Shown: positions 7,817 to 16,001, counted from the stretch's first letter. The stretch is DNA of 39,565 nt from Sphaerimonospora mesophila NBRC 14179 = JCM 3151 (GCA_001552515.1 BCRI01000066.1:1-39565); one strand, 5' to 3'. The notes: generated by a model from the sequence alone, not told the origin. Program-made: numbers and translations.

Positions 7817-8317
7817 TCACTCGGCATGGCCCACGGCGGCGGCGCGGCGCAGGCCCTCCTCGTAGATGGCGACGAAGCGGTCGATCTGCCACAGCTGGGA
7901 GATGAAGATCAGCGCCCAGCCGAAGACCGCCGGCCAGGCCTCGACGCGGACCAGGCCGTACAGCATGATCGCCGCGCCGACTGCGGCCATGGCGATCAGC
8001 CAGCGGATCGCCGGCCGGTGCGCCTCGGCCGCCAGTGAGCGGTCGGCGGCGTACATCTTCTCGCCGTAGATGCCCTTCTCCGCCCAGCCGCGCGGCTCGT
8101 AGACCGGCTTGAACGCGTGCGGATTGATCCACATCCAGGTCACGCCCGCTGCGATCGGGGCGAGCGCCCACCAGCCGAGGGCATCGCGGAAGTAGATCGG
8201 CAGCAGGATCGGTGCCAGACCCGCCATGCGGGTCCACACGCTCCAGGCGTTGGCGTGCCGCTTCCAGGAGTCGTCGTTGAGGCCGAACATGGCGGCGGCG
8301 GCCTGGGTGAGCTTCAT
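7817..8317 (-). CDS. DUF6653-like small membrane protein
   Basis: A 166-aa protein opening MKLTQAAAAMFGLNDDSWKRHANAWSVWTR. The W-x-RHAN-x-WSV-x-TR pattern, two close membrane helices near residues 30-65, a WAEKGIYGEKMY loop and two more helices (residues 105-145) resemble the DUF6653 family as I recall it; the function of the family is unknown. The start ATG 8317 has purine-rich AAGGAGCAACG just upstream. It has its own well-formed promoter at 8368-8396 and is monocistronic, convergent with the CDF gene. Confidence 0.75.
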   Translation of the reverse strand: MKLTQAAAAMFGLNDDSWKRHANAWSVWTRMAGLAPILLPIYFRDALGWWALAPIAAGVTWMWINPHAFKPVYEPRGWAEKGIYGEKMYAADRSLAAEAHRPAIRWLIAMAAVGAAIMLYGLVRVEAWPAVFGWALIFISQLWQIDRFVAIYEEGLRRAAAVGHAE

Positions 8318-8367
8318 CGTTGCTCCTTCGGAAGGGGAACCGCCGGGACGCGCCCGAGAGTGAATCC

Positions 8368-8396
8368 ATAAAACCAGGATGAAGTTTTGGTTTCAA
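8368..8396 (-). promoter_or_regulatory. Promoter with internal inverted repeat for the DUF6653-like gene
   Basis: On the minus strand TTGAAA (8391-8396) and TTTTAT (8368-8373) are exactly 17 bases apart. The spacer edges carry the inverted repeat AAACCA (8371-8376) / TGGTTT (8388-8393), a possible repressor site. No regulator can be assigned. Confidence 0.55.
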
Positions 8397-8844
8397 GGGT
8401 CCACCGCGACCATCGATGGGCGAGTTCGCATCGTTTCAGGCGTTTCCGACGGCCCTTTGAGCAGGTGGCGGCTACGGTCGCGACGATCCGCCGCGCCGGC
8501 CTGACCGCCCGCCGGCCGGACTACGAGCTAGGTCGGCCTCCAGGTCCGCCGGCGTCCCGTCGATCTCGGCGGGCCCGTCACTGTTTGCGTTCTGTCTCCA
8601 CTGCAGCCAGACCATGGCCACGACCCCGAAGGCAGCGCCGCCGACGTTCCGTATCCGCGGCCGTCCGCACCGAAGCCGGCCTTCTCCACCACGCCCACGC
8701 GACGAAGGACCAGGCGGGCTGTCACGTTACCTTGCGTGCTTGTGAACCCCTTCGATGGAAGGGATTTCGGCTCTCGTGCTCTCGGCGTCGGTCGGATGTT
8801 CACCGCCTCCGCGATTCCCTCGCCCCCACCACCCAACTTCTTAT
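8397..8844. other. Intergenic with a possible decayed membrane-protein fragment
   Basis: No intact gene. On the minus strand at about 8515-8640 one frame reads like the end of a membrane protein (NVGGAAFGVVAMVWLQWRQN), but it has no start codon or continuous upstream frame. It may be a remnant; no family was recognised. Confidence 0.3.
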
Positions 8845-8890
8845 AGTGGTCACTCGAATGCGCTGTGTAGTCATAATCTCGGGAGTGCAC
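8845..8890 (+). promoter_or_regulatory. Conserved upstream element of glycine-rich gene 1
   Basis: The 46 bases from AGTGGTCAC to GAGTGCAC are about 85% identical to a 45-base segment ahead of the second glycine-rich gene (11339-11383, minus strand), at nearly the same distance from each start (32 and 34 bases). A CATAAT (8872-8877) in it is a likely -10. The element is probably a shared promoter with a regulator site. Confidence 0.6.
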
Positions 8891-8922
8891 ACGCCAGATC
8901 CCCAACCACCACAGGAGAGCGC

Positions 8923-9651
8923 ATGCACACCGCCACCCCCCGGCCCGGCGGCACCACGCCAGGCCGTCTTCCCGCCAGAACCGCGCGAGGCATCGCGGGA
9001 GCCACGGCGGCGGCCGGGCTGCTGCTGGCCGCGGCCGCTCCGGCCCACGCTGCGATCACGAAGCCTTACACCAAACCGGGCACGTACACCTTCACCGTTC
9101 CCAAGGGGATCTTCAAGATCAGAGCGGTCCTCACCGGGGCCGGGGGCGGCGGCGGCGCCAGCGCGTACGGCTCCCGGAACCGGCCCACAACCGGGGGCGC
9201 AGGCGGAGGCGGAGGCGCCACCGCAGCCTGCACGTTGGCCGTCCGCCCCGGCGACAGGCTCACCATCACCGTCGGCGCCGGAGGCACCAGCGCGGGCGCC
9301 CAAGACGGCAAGCCCGGAACGAATTCGACCATCAGCTATCCCAACGCCGGCGGCGCGAGCGCCGAGGGCGGCCGCGGTGGTGGCGGGTACATCAACCACA
9401 ACGGAGGCGCCGGAGGATACGGGGCCACGTGGTGCATCGGCACCGACGGCGGCCTGACCTTTGGCCAGGCCGGCACCGGTAGCGAAGAACGCTCCGAGGG
9501 GCAACCCGGAGGCGCACCGGGGGCCGGGGTGCACAGAGCCTGTCCCCCCGGCACCGGCGTAGGCGGAAAGGGAGGCGACGGACACGGCGAAAATGTCGTC
9601 ACCAATCCCGGCACCCCCGGTGGAAACGGCTGCGTCGTCCTCACCTACTGA
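8923..9651 (+). CDS. Secreted glycine-rich protein, paralogue 1
   Basis: A 242-aa exported protein. Residues 1-43 are a Sec-type signal peptide ending APAHA before AITKPY. Residues 44-75 form the conserved opening (PGTYTFTVPKGIFKIRAVLTGAGGGGG), and the rest is glycine-rich with short hydrophobic segments and a terminal GNGCVVLTY. This resembles the glycine-rich adhesin/tail-fibre-like families in which a beta module is followed by polyglycine helices. The function is not known; a surface or extracellular matrix role is inferred. Six cysteines (as in AACTLAV, TWCIG, NGCVV) may form disulfides. The start is set by AGGAGAG (8913-8919). It is paralogous to the gene at 10558-11304. Confidence 0.8.
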   Translation: MHTATPRPGGTTPGRLPARTARGIAGATAAAGLLLAAAAPAHAAITKPYTKPGTYTFTVPKGIFKIRAVLTGAGGGGGASAYGSRNRPTTGGAGGGGGATAACTLAVRPGDRLTITVGAGGTSAGAQDGKPGTNSTISYPNAGGASAEGGRGGGGYINHNGGAGGYGATWCIGTDGGLTFGQAGTGSEERSEGQPGGAPGAGVHRACPPGTGVGGKGGDGHGENVVTNPGTPGGNGCVVLTY

Positions 9652-9983
9652 CACCACACGACGGGAACGGCGTCGGGCGTCCAGGTGATCCGGGTGCTTC
9701 TCCCTGATCCGCCCTCGACGAGGTGGTCGTCGAGGCTTCCCGCGTGTGCGGCATCGTCACCTCCTACATGGCGCCATCGGACAGAGGCCGTCGCCCCTCA
9801 GGCCCCCCGGCAGCGGATCCGTGGGGCCGTATCGTGCATCCGCGCTGTTGGATGCCGCGTTAGACGCACGAAGGCCCCGCACACGGCGGGGCCTCAGCCT
9901 CATCGGGCGATCGCCGATGGAGCTGCGGCCGCGTCCCGGCGACACCGCCCTGCGGCTGGAGCGGGTCCGCGAGTTCCCGCCTG
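9652..9983. other. Intergenic, terminator only
   Basis: No gene recognised. It contains the hairpin terminator at 9872-9894. Confidence 0.4.
9872..9894 (+). terminator. Intrinsic terminator hairpin
   Basis: AGGCCCCGC (9872-9880) and GCGGGGCCT (9886-9894) form a 9-bp stem with a 5-base loop, 220 bases after glycine-rich gene 1. Confidence 0.65.
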
Positions 9984-10223
9984 ATGGCGGGGACCGGCCG
10001 CCTCGAGCGCACCGCGACCGAGCGGGCCGCTCGCACGCTGTCTGCCTGCTCGCTGACGACCAAGGTCTCGACCGCGCTCCTGACGGCCGCATGGGGCGTG
10101 CTGGGCGGCCTGCTCGGCCCCCGCACGGCCATCGGCCTGGCCGGCGTGCTCCTGCTGGCGACCCCGCTGTTGCTCCCCCGGCGCCCGGCCGCCCTTCCCG
10201 CCGAGCCGGAGCCGGCCACCTGA
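9984..10223 (+). pseudogene. Remnant of an MFS transporter (C-terminal end)
   Basis: A 79-codon frame whose sequence from residue 16 (ARTLSACSLTTKVSTALLTAAWGVLGGLLGPRT...LLLATPLLLPRR, two helices) looks like the last two membrane helices and tail of a major facilitator protein. A typical member has about 400 residues; nothing matching the first ten helices is present upstream. The residue is therefore a 3' fragment left by deletion. It lies between the two glycine-rich paralogues. Confidence 0.55.
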
Positions 10224-10557
10224 CACGGAGTGATCAGCGAACTCTGCGTACCGCCGGCGCCCTCATGAACGCCAACCCCGGTTCCGGGAACCCCGGGGTG
10301 TGAACACCCGCCTCACCGGCCATGGTCCCTCGGGCTCGTCCAGAAACCGGGCCGGACTGCGGGTCTGTGGCGTACGGCTCGTGCTCGACGCCGACGAGTG
10401 CGAGTTCGATGGGTCGCCGTCGTACTCGGGAAAGAATCGGGCGGATACGGCCCTGCTCTGAGGTTTCGCCGATCCGGGCAGACCAGGTCAACGGGGACGA
10501 CATGGAAGAGCCCCCGCCGTGACGGGGGCCGGCCCGGTTTCGGTGCCGTCCGGGGTG
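10224..10557. other. Intergenic between MFS remnant and glycine-rich gene 2
   Basis: It contains small GC palindromes at 10276-10308 (GGTTCC-G-GGAACC and GGGTG-TGAA-CACCC) and the terminator of the minus-strand gene. A 53-codon GTG frame (10300-10461) has no ribosome-binding site and no recognisable homologue. Confidence 0.4.
10510..10529 (-). terminator. Intrinsic terminator of glycine-rich gene 2
   Basis: GCCCCCG (10510-10516) and CGGGGGC (10523-10529) form a 7-bp stem, 28 bases beyond the minus-strand stop. On the minus strand it is followed by TCTTCC. Confidence 0.6.
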
Positions 10558-11304
10558 TCAGTAGGTGACGGCGACGCAGCCGTCTCGGCCGGGAGAACCG
10601 CCCTCGGCCGAGTAGCGGTTGGTGACTCCGCCGTTGCCGCCGTTTCCGCCGTCGCCGGCGCCCGCGGGGCAGGCGCTGGGCACCCCGACCGCGGCCGCGC
10701 CTCCCATCCCTCCCCGGCTCGATCCGCTGGAGGTGCCGGCCTTGCCCATGGCGAGGGTACGGTCGGTACCGGCGCATCCGGAGGCTCCCCAACCGTCACC
10801 TCCCAGACCGCCGTCTCCGCTCCGGGTCTTGTGGGCCGTCTCACCGCCGTGACCGCCCTCGGCGCTGCCTCCTTTGCCGAGGATGGTTGCTCTCGATCTT
10901 CCTCCCGCTGGGGCGCTTTCGGCGAAAATGGAGCCGCCGGCACCGCCGGCACCGACATCGATGAGCAGCGCGTTGCCGGGACGTACGGTAAAGGTGCAGG
11001 ACACGGTGGCGCCGCCGCCTCCTCCGCCGCCGCCCCATGCGGGTTTGGCGTCGTCGCCGGGGTGGGCGCCGCCGCCACCACCCCCGGCCCCGGTCAGGGT
11101 CACTCTGATCTGGGACACACCGGCGGGCACGACAAAGGTGTGCTCCCCCGGTGTGGTGTATGCCTTCGTGGTCTCGGCGTGGGCGGGGGCGGCCATGGTC
11201 AGCAGCAGCCCGGCGGCCGCCGTGGCGGACGCGACGCCTCCTGCGGTTCGGGCCAGAAGACGGCCTGGCGTGGTGTGGCCGGGCCCGGGGGTGGCGGTGT
11301 GCAT
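10558..11304 (-). CDS. Secreted glycine-rich protein, paralogue 2
   Basis: A 248-aa homologue of the protein at 8923-9651, pointing towards it. The signal peptide ends APAHA at residue 43, as in its paralogue, then KAYTTPGEHTFVVPAGVSQIRVTLTGAGGGGGG and a long Gly-rich body ending DGCVAVTY. Shared framework: signal peptide, VP-x-G-x-IRV-x-LTGAGGGGG, a CTFTVRPGN/CTLAVRPGD segment, and a Cys near the C-terminus. The start ATG 11304 is preferred over an in-frame ATG at 11382 because GGGAGAG lies just upstream and both paralogues open MHTATP. Extracellular or surface function is inferred from the signal peptide only. Confidence 0.8.
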   Translation of the reverse strand: MHTATPGPGHTTPGRLLARTAGGVASATAAAGLLLTMAAPAHAETTKAYTTPGEHTFVVPAGVSQIRVTLTGAGGGGGGAHPGDDAKPAWGGGGGGGGATVSCTFTVRPGNALLIDVGAGGAGGSIFAESAPAGGRSRATILGKGGSAEGGHGGETAHKTRSGDGGLGGDGWGASGCAGTDRTLAMGKAGTSSGSSRGGMGGAAAVGVPSACPAGAGDGGNGGNGGVTNRYSAEGGSPGRDGCVAVTY

Positions 11305-11338
11305 GCGCTCTCCCGTGTGACGGTTACGGATCTTGCAG

Positions 11339-11383
11339 GTGCACTCCAAGACTATGACTACAGAACGCATTCGCGTGACCACT
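11339..11383 (-). promoter_or_regulatory. Conserved upstream element of glycine-rich gene 2
   Basis: The minus-strand counterpart of 8845-8890, with CATAGT in place of CATAAT at the proposed -10. The conservation outside the coding part argues that the two genes are co-regulated or recently duplicated with their promoters. Confidence 0.6.
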
Positions 11384-11509
11384 GTTCGAAGTCGAGCGAC
11401 GCAGTCGATGCGGGGGGTGGACAGCGGGCGGCCGTGCTTGGTCGCGGGTGAGCCTCGCCGTAGCGGCCCTCAGATCGTCCACGAGGGCGCCAGCCGCATG
11501 CCGGCCACC

Positions 11510-12142
11510 GCTATTGCAGGCCGAAACCGACGCCGGCATCGCCGCCTTCGCCGACGACCTCGACACAGGCGACCGTCGCCTGGTGGTGCGCAACGGCTCC
11601 CGCTCCCCGCGCGAGGTTCTGGTCGCGACGCGATCGAGGTTCACGCGCCCCGGGTCGACGACAAGCGCACCGTGCTGGTTTCATAAGATCGCGAACGTTC
11701 TCGGGGCCATGACGAAGTCGCGCACCCGGGAGCGAAGAAGGCTCTGGCGGAGATCTGGAACGCCGAGGCCAAGGAGCACGCGCCGGCGGCGGTGGCGGCG
11801 TTCCGGGCGGCTTACGGCGCCAGGTACGGCAAGGCGGTGGTCAAGGTCGTCGATGACATCGAGGAGTCGCCGGCGTTTTACGACTTCCCGGCCGAGCACT
11901 GGATCCATCTGCGCACGACGAATCCGATCGGGTCGGCGTTCGCAACCGTCCGGCACCGCACCAAGATCGCCAGGGGGCCGGGCTCGCGGGCGGCCGGGTT
12001 GGCCATGGCGTTCAAGCTGATCGAGTCGGTCCAGGCCCGCTGGCGCACGGTGAACGCATCTCATCTGGTGGCTCTCGTACGTGCCGGAGCCCGCTTCGAA
12101 CGCGGCGTACTCACCGAGTGTGACGGGGTCAGCGCAGCATGA
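11510..12142 (+). pseudogene. Decayed IS256-family transposase with internal deletion
   Basis: The N-terminal piece (LQAETDAGIAAFADDLDTGDRRLVVRNG, then in another frame APRVDDKRT) is joined directly to the C-terminal piece CWFHKIANVLGAMTKSR, AKKALAEIWNAE, FYDFPAEHWIHLRTTNPIGSAFATVRHRTK and GPGSRAAGLAMAFKLIES. In IS256-type transposases about 190 residues, including most of the DDE core, lie between these blocks, so they are deleted. At least two frame changes are visible (near 11640 and 11722). It cannot encode a working transposase. No terminal inverted repeats were found. Confidence 0.85.
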
Positions 12143-12636
12143 CCGGTCACGCCGAACGTCCGCTGCTCTTCCTCGACGTCGACGGACCGCTTCTCCCCTT
12201 CGGCGAGGACCCGCGACGCGCACCGCGGGGTACGACACCCGACTCGCGTTCGGCGCGGCTCACCTCCGAGGTGGGGAGTCGACTGGCAGCGCTGCCCTGC
12301 CGACTCGTCTGGGCGACGACCTGGGAAGAGGAGGCGAATGGCGAGATAGCGCCCCGGATCGGGCTGCCGCGACTGCCTGTCGTGTGCTGGCCGGAGCCAA
12401 CCGACCACCACCAACGTGAGGACCAATGGTTCGGGCTCTGCTGGAAGACCCGGACCCTGGTGAACTGGGCGGGCGGACGCCCGTTCGCCTGGGTCGACGA
12501 CGAGATCACCGACGCCGACAGGGAGTGGGTCTCCGCGCACCATAGCGGTCGGGCTCTCCTTCACCACGTGGAGTCATACCGGGGACTCGCCGACGAAGAC
12601 TTCGTAGCCCTCGATCAATGGCTTCGAGCTGTGTGA
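12139..12636 (+). CDS. HAD-domain protein of the Swiss Army Knife RNA-repair type
   Basis: A 165-aa protein opening MTGHAERPLLFLDVDGPLLPFG: the DVDGPL motif is the HAD nucleophile loop (DxDG). A second HAD signature, WATTWE near residue 58 and FAWVDDEITDADREW near residue 118 (the DD motif), completes a minimal HAD core. This matches the single-domain actinobacterial HAD proteins related to the HAD domain of Swiss Army Knife RNA-repair proteins, expected to be phosphatases; the substrate is unknown. The ATG overlaps the stop of the transposase remnant (ATGA), and no Shine-Dalgarno is visible, so the native promoter may have been replaced. Confidence 0.75.
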   Translation: MTGHAERPLLFLDVDGPLLPFGEDPRRAPRGTTPDSRSARLTSEVGSRLAALPCRLVWATTWEEEANGEIAPRIGLPRLPVVCWPEPTDHHQREDQWFGLCWKTRTLVNWAGGRPFAWVDDEITDADREWVSAHHSGRALLHHVESYRGLADEDFVALDQWLRAV

Positions 12637-12975
12637 ACCACCCACGATCCACAGATTTTGACAATGCTCCCGTGTCGAAGAGAACCGGAGCCCCCGATGT
12701 TGTGCCGCGCTGCTCCTCCCCTTCTCCTCGACCTTGGGCCCGGCAGCCGATAGTGCTGTCGATCCCCCATCACCACCCTGACCGCTGGTGCTTCCTACGT
12801 CCCCGGATTCGTCAGCTCGCTGTCGTCGACCTGGTACATGAACGACCCCGCCGACTCCTTCCAGCGCCGTCCGCTCGTCCGGCGTCAGAACCTGCCGCTG
12901 AACCACTCGGGCAGGTAGGCGCGCAGGCCGGCGGCGCCATTCAGTGCCACGGACATCACCTGGAGATCCTGAGCG
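12637..12975. other. Intergenic with one open fragment of unknown origin
   Basis: On the plus strand 12769-12918 is open for 49 codons and reads like real protein (VPGFVSSLSSTWYMNDP, QRRPLVRRQNLPLNHSGR before the stop), but it lacks a start codon. The minus strand has a short end AAGLRAYLPEWFSGRF near 12895-12945. Neither was recognised; both may be gene debris. Confidence 0.3.
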
Positions 12976-13668
12976 TCACGACGGTGGCCGGGCGAGTTTC
13001 GCGGCCACGGCGTCGAGGATCCAGTCCAGGCCGGTCGCGAAGGACGTCTCGGCGTCCACCTCTGTGCCTTCGTGCACGACCTTGGCCAGCACCGGGAAGC
13101 GGCCCGTGGCCAGCATCCTCATCACATGCGGTCCGGAGGCGCGCTGCCAGTCGCGCTTGGACAGGCCCGTGGCGCGCTCGGCCCGCAGGTTCGCGATCTC
13201 GTGCCTGATCGCGCCAGTGAAGTAGGCGCTGACGGTCTCCACGGCGCGCATGACGGTCTCGAGGTCGGCGAGGCCGTCGAAGGCGGCCAGCGTGGCCTCG
13301 GTCACGGCGAGGGCGTTCGGACCCAGGGCCGGACGGCCGCCGAGCAGGTCGGCCAGCCATTCGTGACGGAGTGCGGCCTTCCTGGTGCCGTCGGCGAGGA
13401 CGCGCAGCGCCTCCCGCCAGTCATCGGGCCGTTCCGCGGGGAGGATCTCGGCATAGACCTCGTCCACCATGAGGTCGAACAGCTCCTCTTTGGTGGAGAT
13501 GTATCCGTACAACCGCATCGGGCCGACGTCCAGCCGGGCGGCGACCTTACGCAACGACACCGCCTCGAGCCCGCCCTCGTCGGCCAGCGCGACGGCGGCG
13601 GCGACGATTCGCTCCCGATCGAGCGGTGCGGGGCGAGACGGCGGCTCCGGCCGGTCCCACACAGTCAT
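12976..13668 (-). CDS. TetR family repressor with TetR C-terminal (TetR_C_1) domain
   Basis: A 230-aa regulator. Residues 18-65 hold the helix-turn-helix (RERIVAAAVALADEGGLEAVSLRKVAARLDVGPMRLYGYISTKEELFDLM); the LYGYISTKEEL stretch is close to the TetR/TetR_C_1 class (LYRHVxxKxEL). Residues 80-225 form the ligand domain. It is divergent from the TetX-like monooxygenase with only about 50 bases between the starts, so it almost certainly represses that gene and itself. The inducer is probably a substrate or product of the monooxygenase. ATG 13668 is the only suitable start. Confidence 0.87.
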   Translation of the reverse strand: MTVWDRPEPPSRPAPLDRERIVAAAVALADEGGLEAVSLRKVAARLDVGPMRLYGYISTKEELFDLMVDEVYAEILPAERPDDWREALRVLADGTRKAALRHEWLADLLGGRPALGPNALAVTEATLAAFDGLADLETVMRAVETVSAYFTGAIRHEIANLRAERATGLSKRDWQRASGPHVMRMLATGRFPVLAKVVHEGTEVDAETSFATGLDWILDAVAAKLARPPS

Positions 13669-13683
13669 GAATACATCGTACTG

Positions 13684-13729
13684 TTGCCATGCACTGTCTC
13701 AGCAAAATACAGTGTATCTACGTGAGACA
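13684..13729. promoter_or_regulatory. Divergent operator/promoter between tetR-like and tetX-like genes
   Basis: Two overlapping inverted repeats: CACTGT-N11-ACAGTG (13692-13714) and TGTCTCA (13696-13702) / TGAGACA (13723-13729). TTGCCA (13684-13689) and TACAGT (13708-13713), 18 bases apart, make a plus-strand promoter whose start would lie close to GTG 13722, so the monooxygenase mRNA is probably leaderless. Confidence 0.6.
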
Positions 13730-14894
13730 TCGTATCGCCGTGATCGGAGGCGGCCCCGCCGGCCTGACCTTCGCCCGCGTCCTGCACCGCCACGATCACC
13801 CCGTCACCGTCATCGAACGTGATCCCGCCCCCGACGCCCGTCCTCCGGGCGGCACGCTGGACCTGCACGAAAAGCTGGGCCAGCTCGCGCTGAGCAAGGC
13901 AGGGCTGCTGGCGGAGTTCCAGGCGCTGTCCCGTCCCGAGGGGCAGGCCATGCGCATCCTGGACACGGACGGGACCGTGCTTCGCGACTGGCGACCCCGT
14001 CCGGATGACCGGGCCAATCCCGAGATCGACCGAGGGCAACTCCGCGACCTGCTGCTCGGCCCCCTCGACGTTCGGTGGGGGCAGCGCGTGACAGAGGTCG
14101 TGCCGGGAACCCGGGACGGCGTGCTGGTCCATTTCGCGGACGGGCGACAGGAGACGTTCGACCTCGTGGTCGGCGCGGACGGCGCCCGGTCCCGGGTCCG
14201 CCCGGCGGTCTCGGCCGCGACGCCCCACTACACCGGCGTCACCTTGATCGAGACCTCCCTGGACGACGTCGACACCCGCCACCCCGACCTCGCCCGTTTG
14301 ATCGGCGACGGTTCCGTGGCCGTGTACGGCGTGAACCGCGCACTCGTCGCCCAGCGCAACAGCGGTGGCCACGTGAAGGTGTACGCCCAGTTCCGCGCGC
14401 CGCTGGACTGGCACACGGACCTGGACCGCCATGTGAACCAGAACCGGCGCGCGGGCATGGACGCGAGCTTGGACCTGGCCGACGCCGACGCCGTGCGATC
14501 AAGCCTGCTGGCCATGTTCGACGGCTGGGCCGCCCCCGTCCTTGATCTCCTCCGCCATGGCACCGCTTTCGTCCACCGCCCCCTCTACGTCCTGCCCGTG
14601 TCCCACACCTGGACCCACGTCCCCGGGGTGACGCTTCTGGGCGACGCCGCGCACCTGATGCCCCCGTTGGGGGTGGGCGCGAACCTCGCGATGCTGGAAG
14701 GCGCCGAACTCGCCGAGTCCGTCGCCGCCGCCCCCGGACCTGGCGATCTGGACGAGGGTGTCCGCGCCTTCGAGGAACAGATGTGGGCACGGGCCGGCAG
14801 GTGGGCGAAGATCACGGCGGTCGGTCTGGAACGCCTCGTGAGCCCGGACCCCGCCGAAGCCCTCGCCCTCTTCGATGAAGTTCAGCCATCCTGA
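13722..14894 (+). CDS. TetX-like FAD-dependent monooxygenase
   Basis: A 390-aa class A flavin monooxygenase. It opens RHRIAVIGGGPAGLTFA (FAD-binding GxGxxG), has GGTLDLHEKLGQLAL near residue 42 (TetX has GGTLDLHKGSG), NPEIDRGQLRDLLL near residue 104, VVGADGARSRVR near residue 150 and the FAD-ribityl motif LLGDAAHLMPPLGVGANLAM near residue 308, as in tetracycline-inactivating TetX. Family members also hydroxylate aromatic polyketides and other phenols, so the substrate is open. The start is uncertain: GTG 13722 gives the normal N-terminus and fits the proposed leaderless promoter; ATG 13689 would add 11 residues and lies in the operator. Confidence 0.87.
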   Translation: MRHRIAVIGGGPAGLTFARVLHRHDHPVTVIERDPAPDARPPGGTLDLHEKLGQLALSKAGLLAEFQALSRPEGQAMRILDTDGTVLRDWRPRPDDRANPEIDRGQLRDLLLGPLDVRWGQRVTEVVPGTRDGVLVHFADGRQETFDLVVGADGARSRVRPAVSAATPHYTGVTLIETSLDDVDTRHPDLARLIGDGSVAVYGVNRALVAQRNSGGHVKVYAQFRAPLDWHTDLDRHVNQNRRAGMDASLDLADADAVRSSLLAMFDGWAAPVLDLLRHGTAFVHRPLYVLPVSHTWTHVPGVTLLGDAAHLMPPLGVGANLAMLEGAELAESVAAAPGPGDLDEGVRAFEEQMWARAGRWAKITAVGLERLVSPDPAEALALFDEVQPS

Positions 14895-15203
14895 CTGCCG
14901 AATGAGGTCCCCCCTGTTCTCCGGACACCTCGCCTGAGGCCACGCGCTGGACCCTCGGCGACCAGATCGGCTCCGCCCAGCGCGTTCCCCGTCCGGAACC
15001 ACACGCCGCCTGACCTCCAAGGAGCCGACGCGCGGGAAAGGGGGAAGTAGGAGCGGCCCGGCACGTTGATGCGGCGGCGGCCGGGCGCGTTGTCGGCCTC
15101 GCGCATGGGCCGGTGGATCATCCGCGTGATCGCGGCCCAGGTGATGTGCATCGCCGACGGCTCTGATAGGCCCCCGTAGGAACACCGCTTCTAAACTTGC
15201 GGT
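14895..15203. other. Intergenic, unidentified minus-strand fragment
   Basis: On the minus strand a frame reads MHITWAAITRMIHRPMREA...GRRRINVPGRSYFP (about 15040-15151). It has no clear start signal and no recognised homologue. It may be transposase debris, but this is not established. Confidence 0.25.
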
Positions 15204-16001
15204 ATGCCCGATACGCAGTACGAAGACCTGCTCCGCCGTGTGCTCGCCACCGGCGCCCGTAAGGCGGATCGCACCGGTACGGGGACACGGTCGATCTTCG
15301 GTCACCAACTGCGCTACCGGCTGTCCGACGGCTTCCCGCTGATCACGACGAAGAAGGTCCACTTCCGCTCGATCGCGTACGAGCTGCTGTGGTTCCTGCG
15401 TGGCGACGCGAATACCGCATGGCTGCGGGAAAACGGCGTCACGATCTGGGACGAGTGGGCGGCGCCGGACGGTGATCTCGGCCCGGTCTACGGCGTGCAG
15501 TGGCGGTCGTGGCCGACCCCGGACGGCGGACACATCGACCAGATCAGCGAGGTGTTGCGCACGTTGCGCGAGAACCCCGACTCTCGGCGGATCATCGTGT
15601 CCGCGTGGAACGTCGCCGACATCCCGCGGATGGCGCTGCCGCCGTGCCACGCGTTCTTCCAGTTCTACGTCGCCGACGGCGAACTCTCCTGCCAGCTTTA
15701 CCAGCGCAGCGCCGACCTGTTCCTCGGCGTGCCGTTCAACATCGCCGGCTACGCGCTGCTGACGCACATGATCGCCGAGCAGGTGGGGCTCGGCGTCGGT
15801 GACTTCGTCTGGACCGGAGGCGACTGCCACATCTACGACAACCACGAGGACCAGGTCCGCACGCAGCTCGCACGCCGGGCACGGCCGTTCCCCACGCTGT
15901 GCCTGAAGCCGGCCGACAGCCTGTTCGACTACACCTACGGTCACTTCGCGCTCAACGGTTACGACCCGCACCCCGGCATCCCGGCGCCGGTGGCGGTGTG
16001 A
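15204..16001 (+). CDS. thyA: Thymidylate synthase
   Basis: A 265-aa ThyA that makes dTMP from dUMP with 5,10-methylenetetrahydrofolate. Conserved sequence includes GTGTRSIFG (Arg for the dUMP phosphate), [24 protein letters not shown], the catalytic Cys148 in [23 protein letters not shown] (two Arg of the phosphate site), [28 protein letters not shown] and [13 protein letters not shown] at the C-terminus. Length is that of E. coli ThyA (264 aa). There is no Shine-Dalgarno, but TAAACT (15192-15197) lies 6 bases before the ATG, suggesting a leaderless transcript. It stands alone in this window, without folA. Confidence 0.97.
   Translation: MPDTQYEDLLRRVLATGARKADRTGTGTRSIFGHQLRYRLSDGFPLITTKKVHFRSIAYELLWFLRGDANTAWLRENGVTIWDEWAAPDGDLGPVYGVQWRSWPTPDGGHIDQISEVLRTLRENPDSRRIIVSAWNVADIPRMALPPCHAFFQFYVADGELSCQLYQRSADLFLGVPFNIAGYALLTHMIAEQVGLGVGDFVWTGGDCHIYDNHEDQVRTQLARRARPFPTLCLKPADSLFDYTYGHFALNGYDPHPGIPAPVAV

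Noticed and set aside
10300-10461. 53-codon GTG frame between the glycine-rich genes
   Set aside because: No ribosome-binding site, no homologue recognised; the GTG lies inside a small GC hairpin.
14499-15971. 490-codon minus-strand frame across tetX-like and thyA genes
   Set aside because: Crosses two real genes in antisense; no domain.
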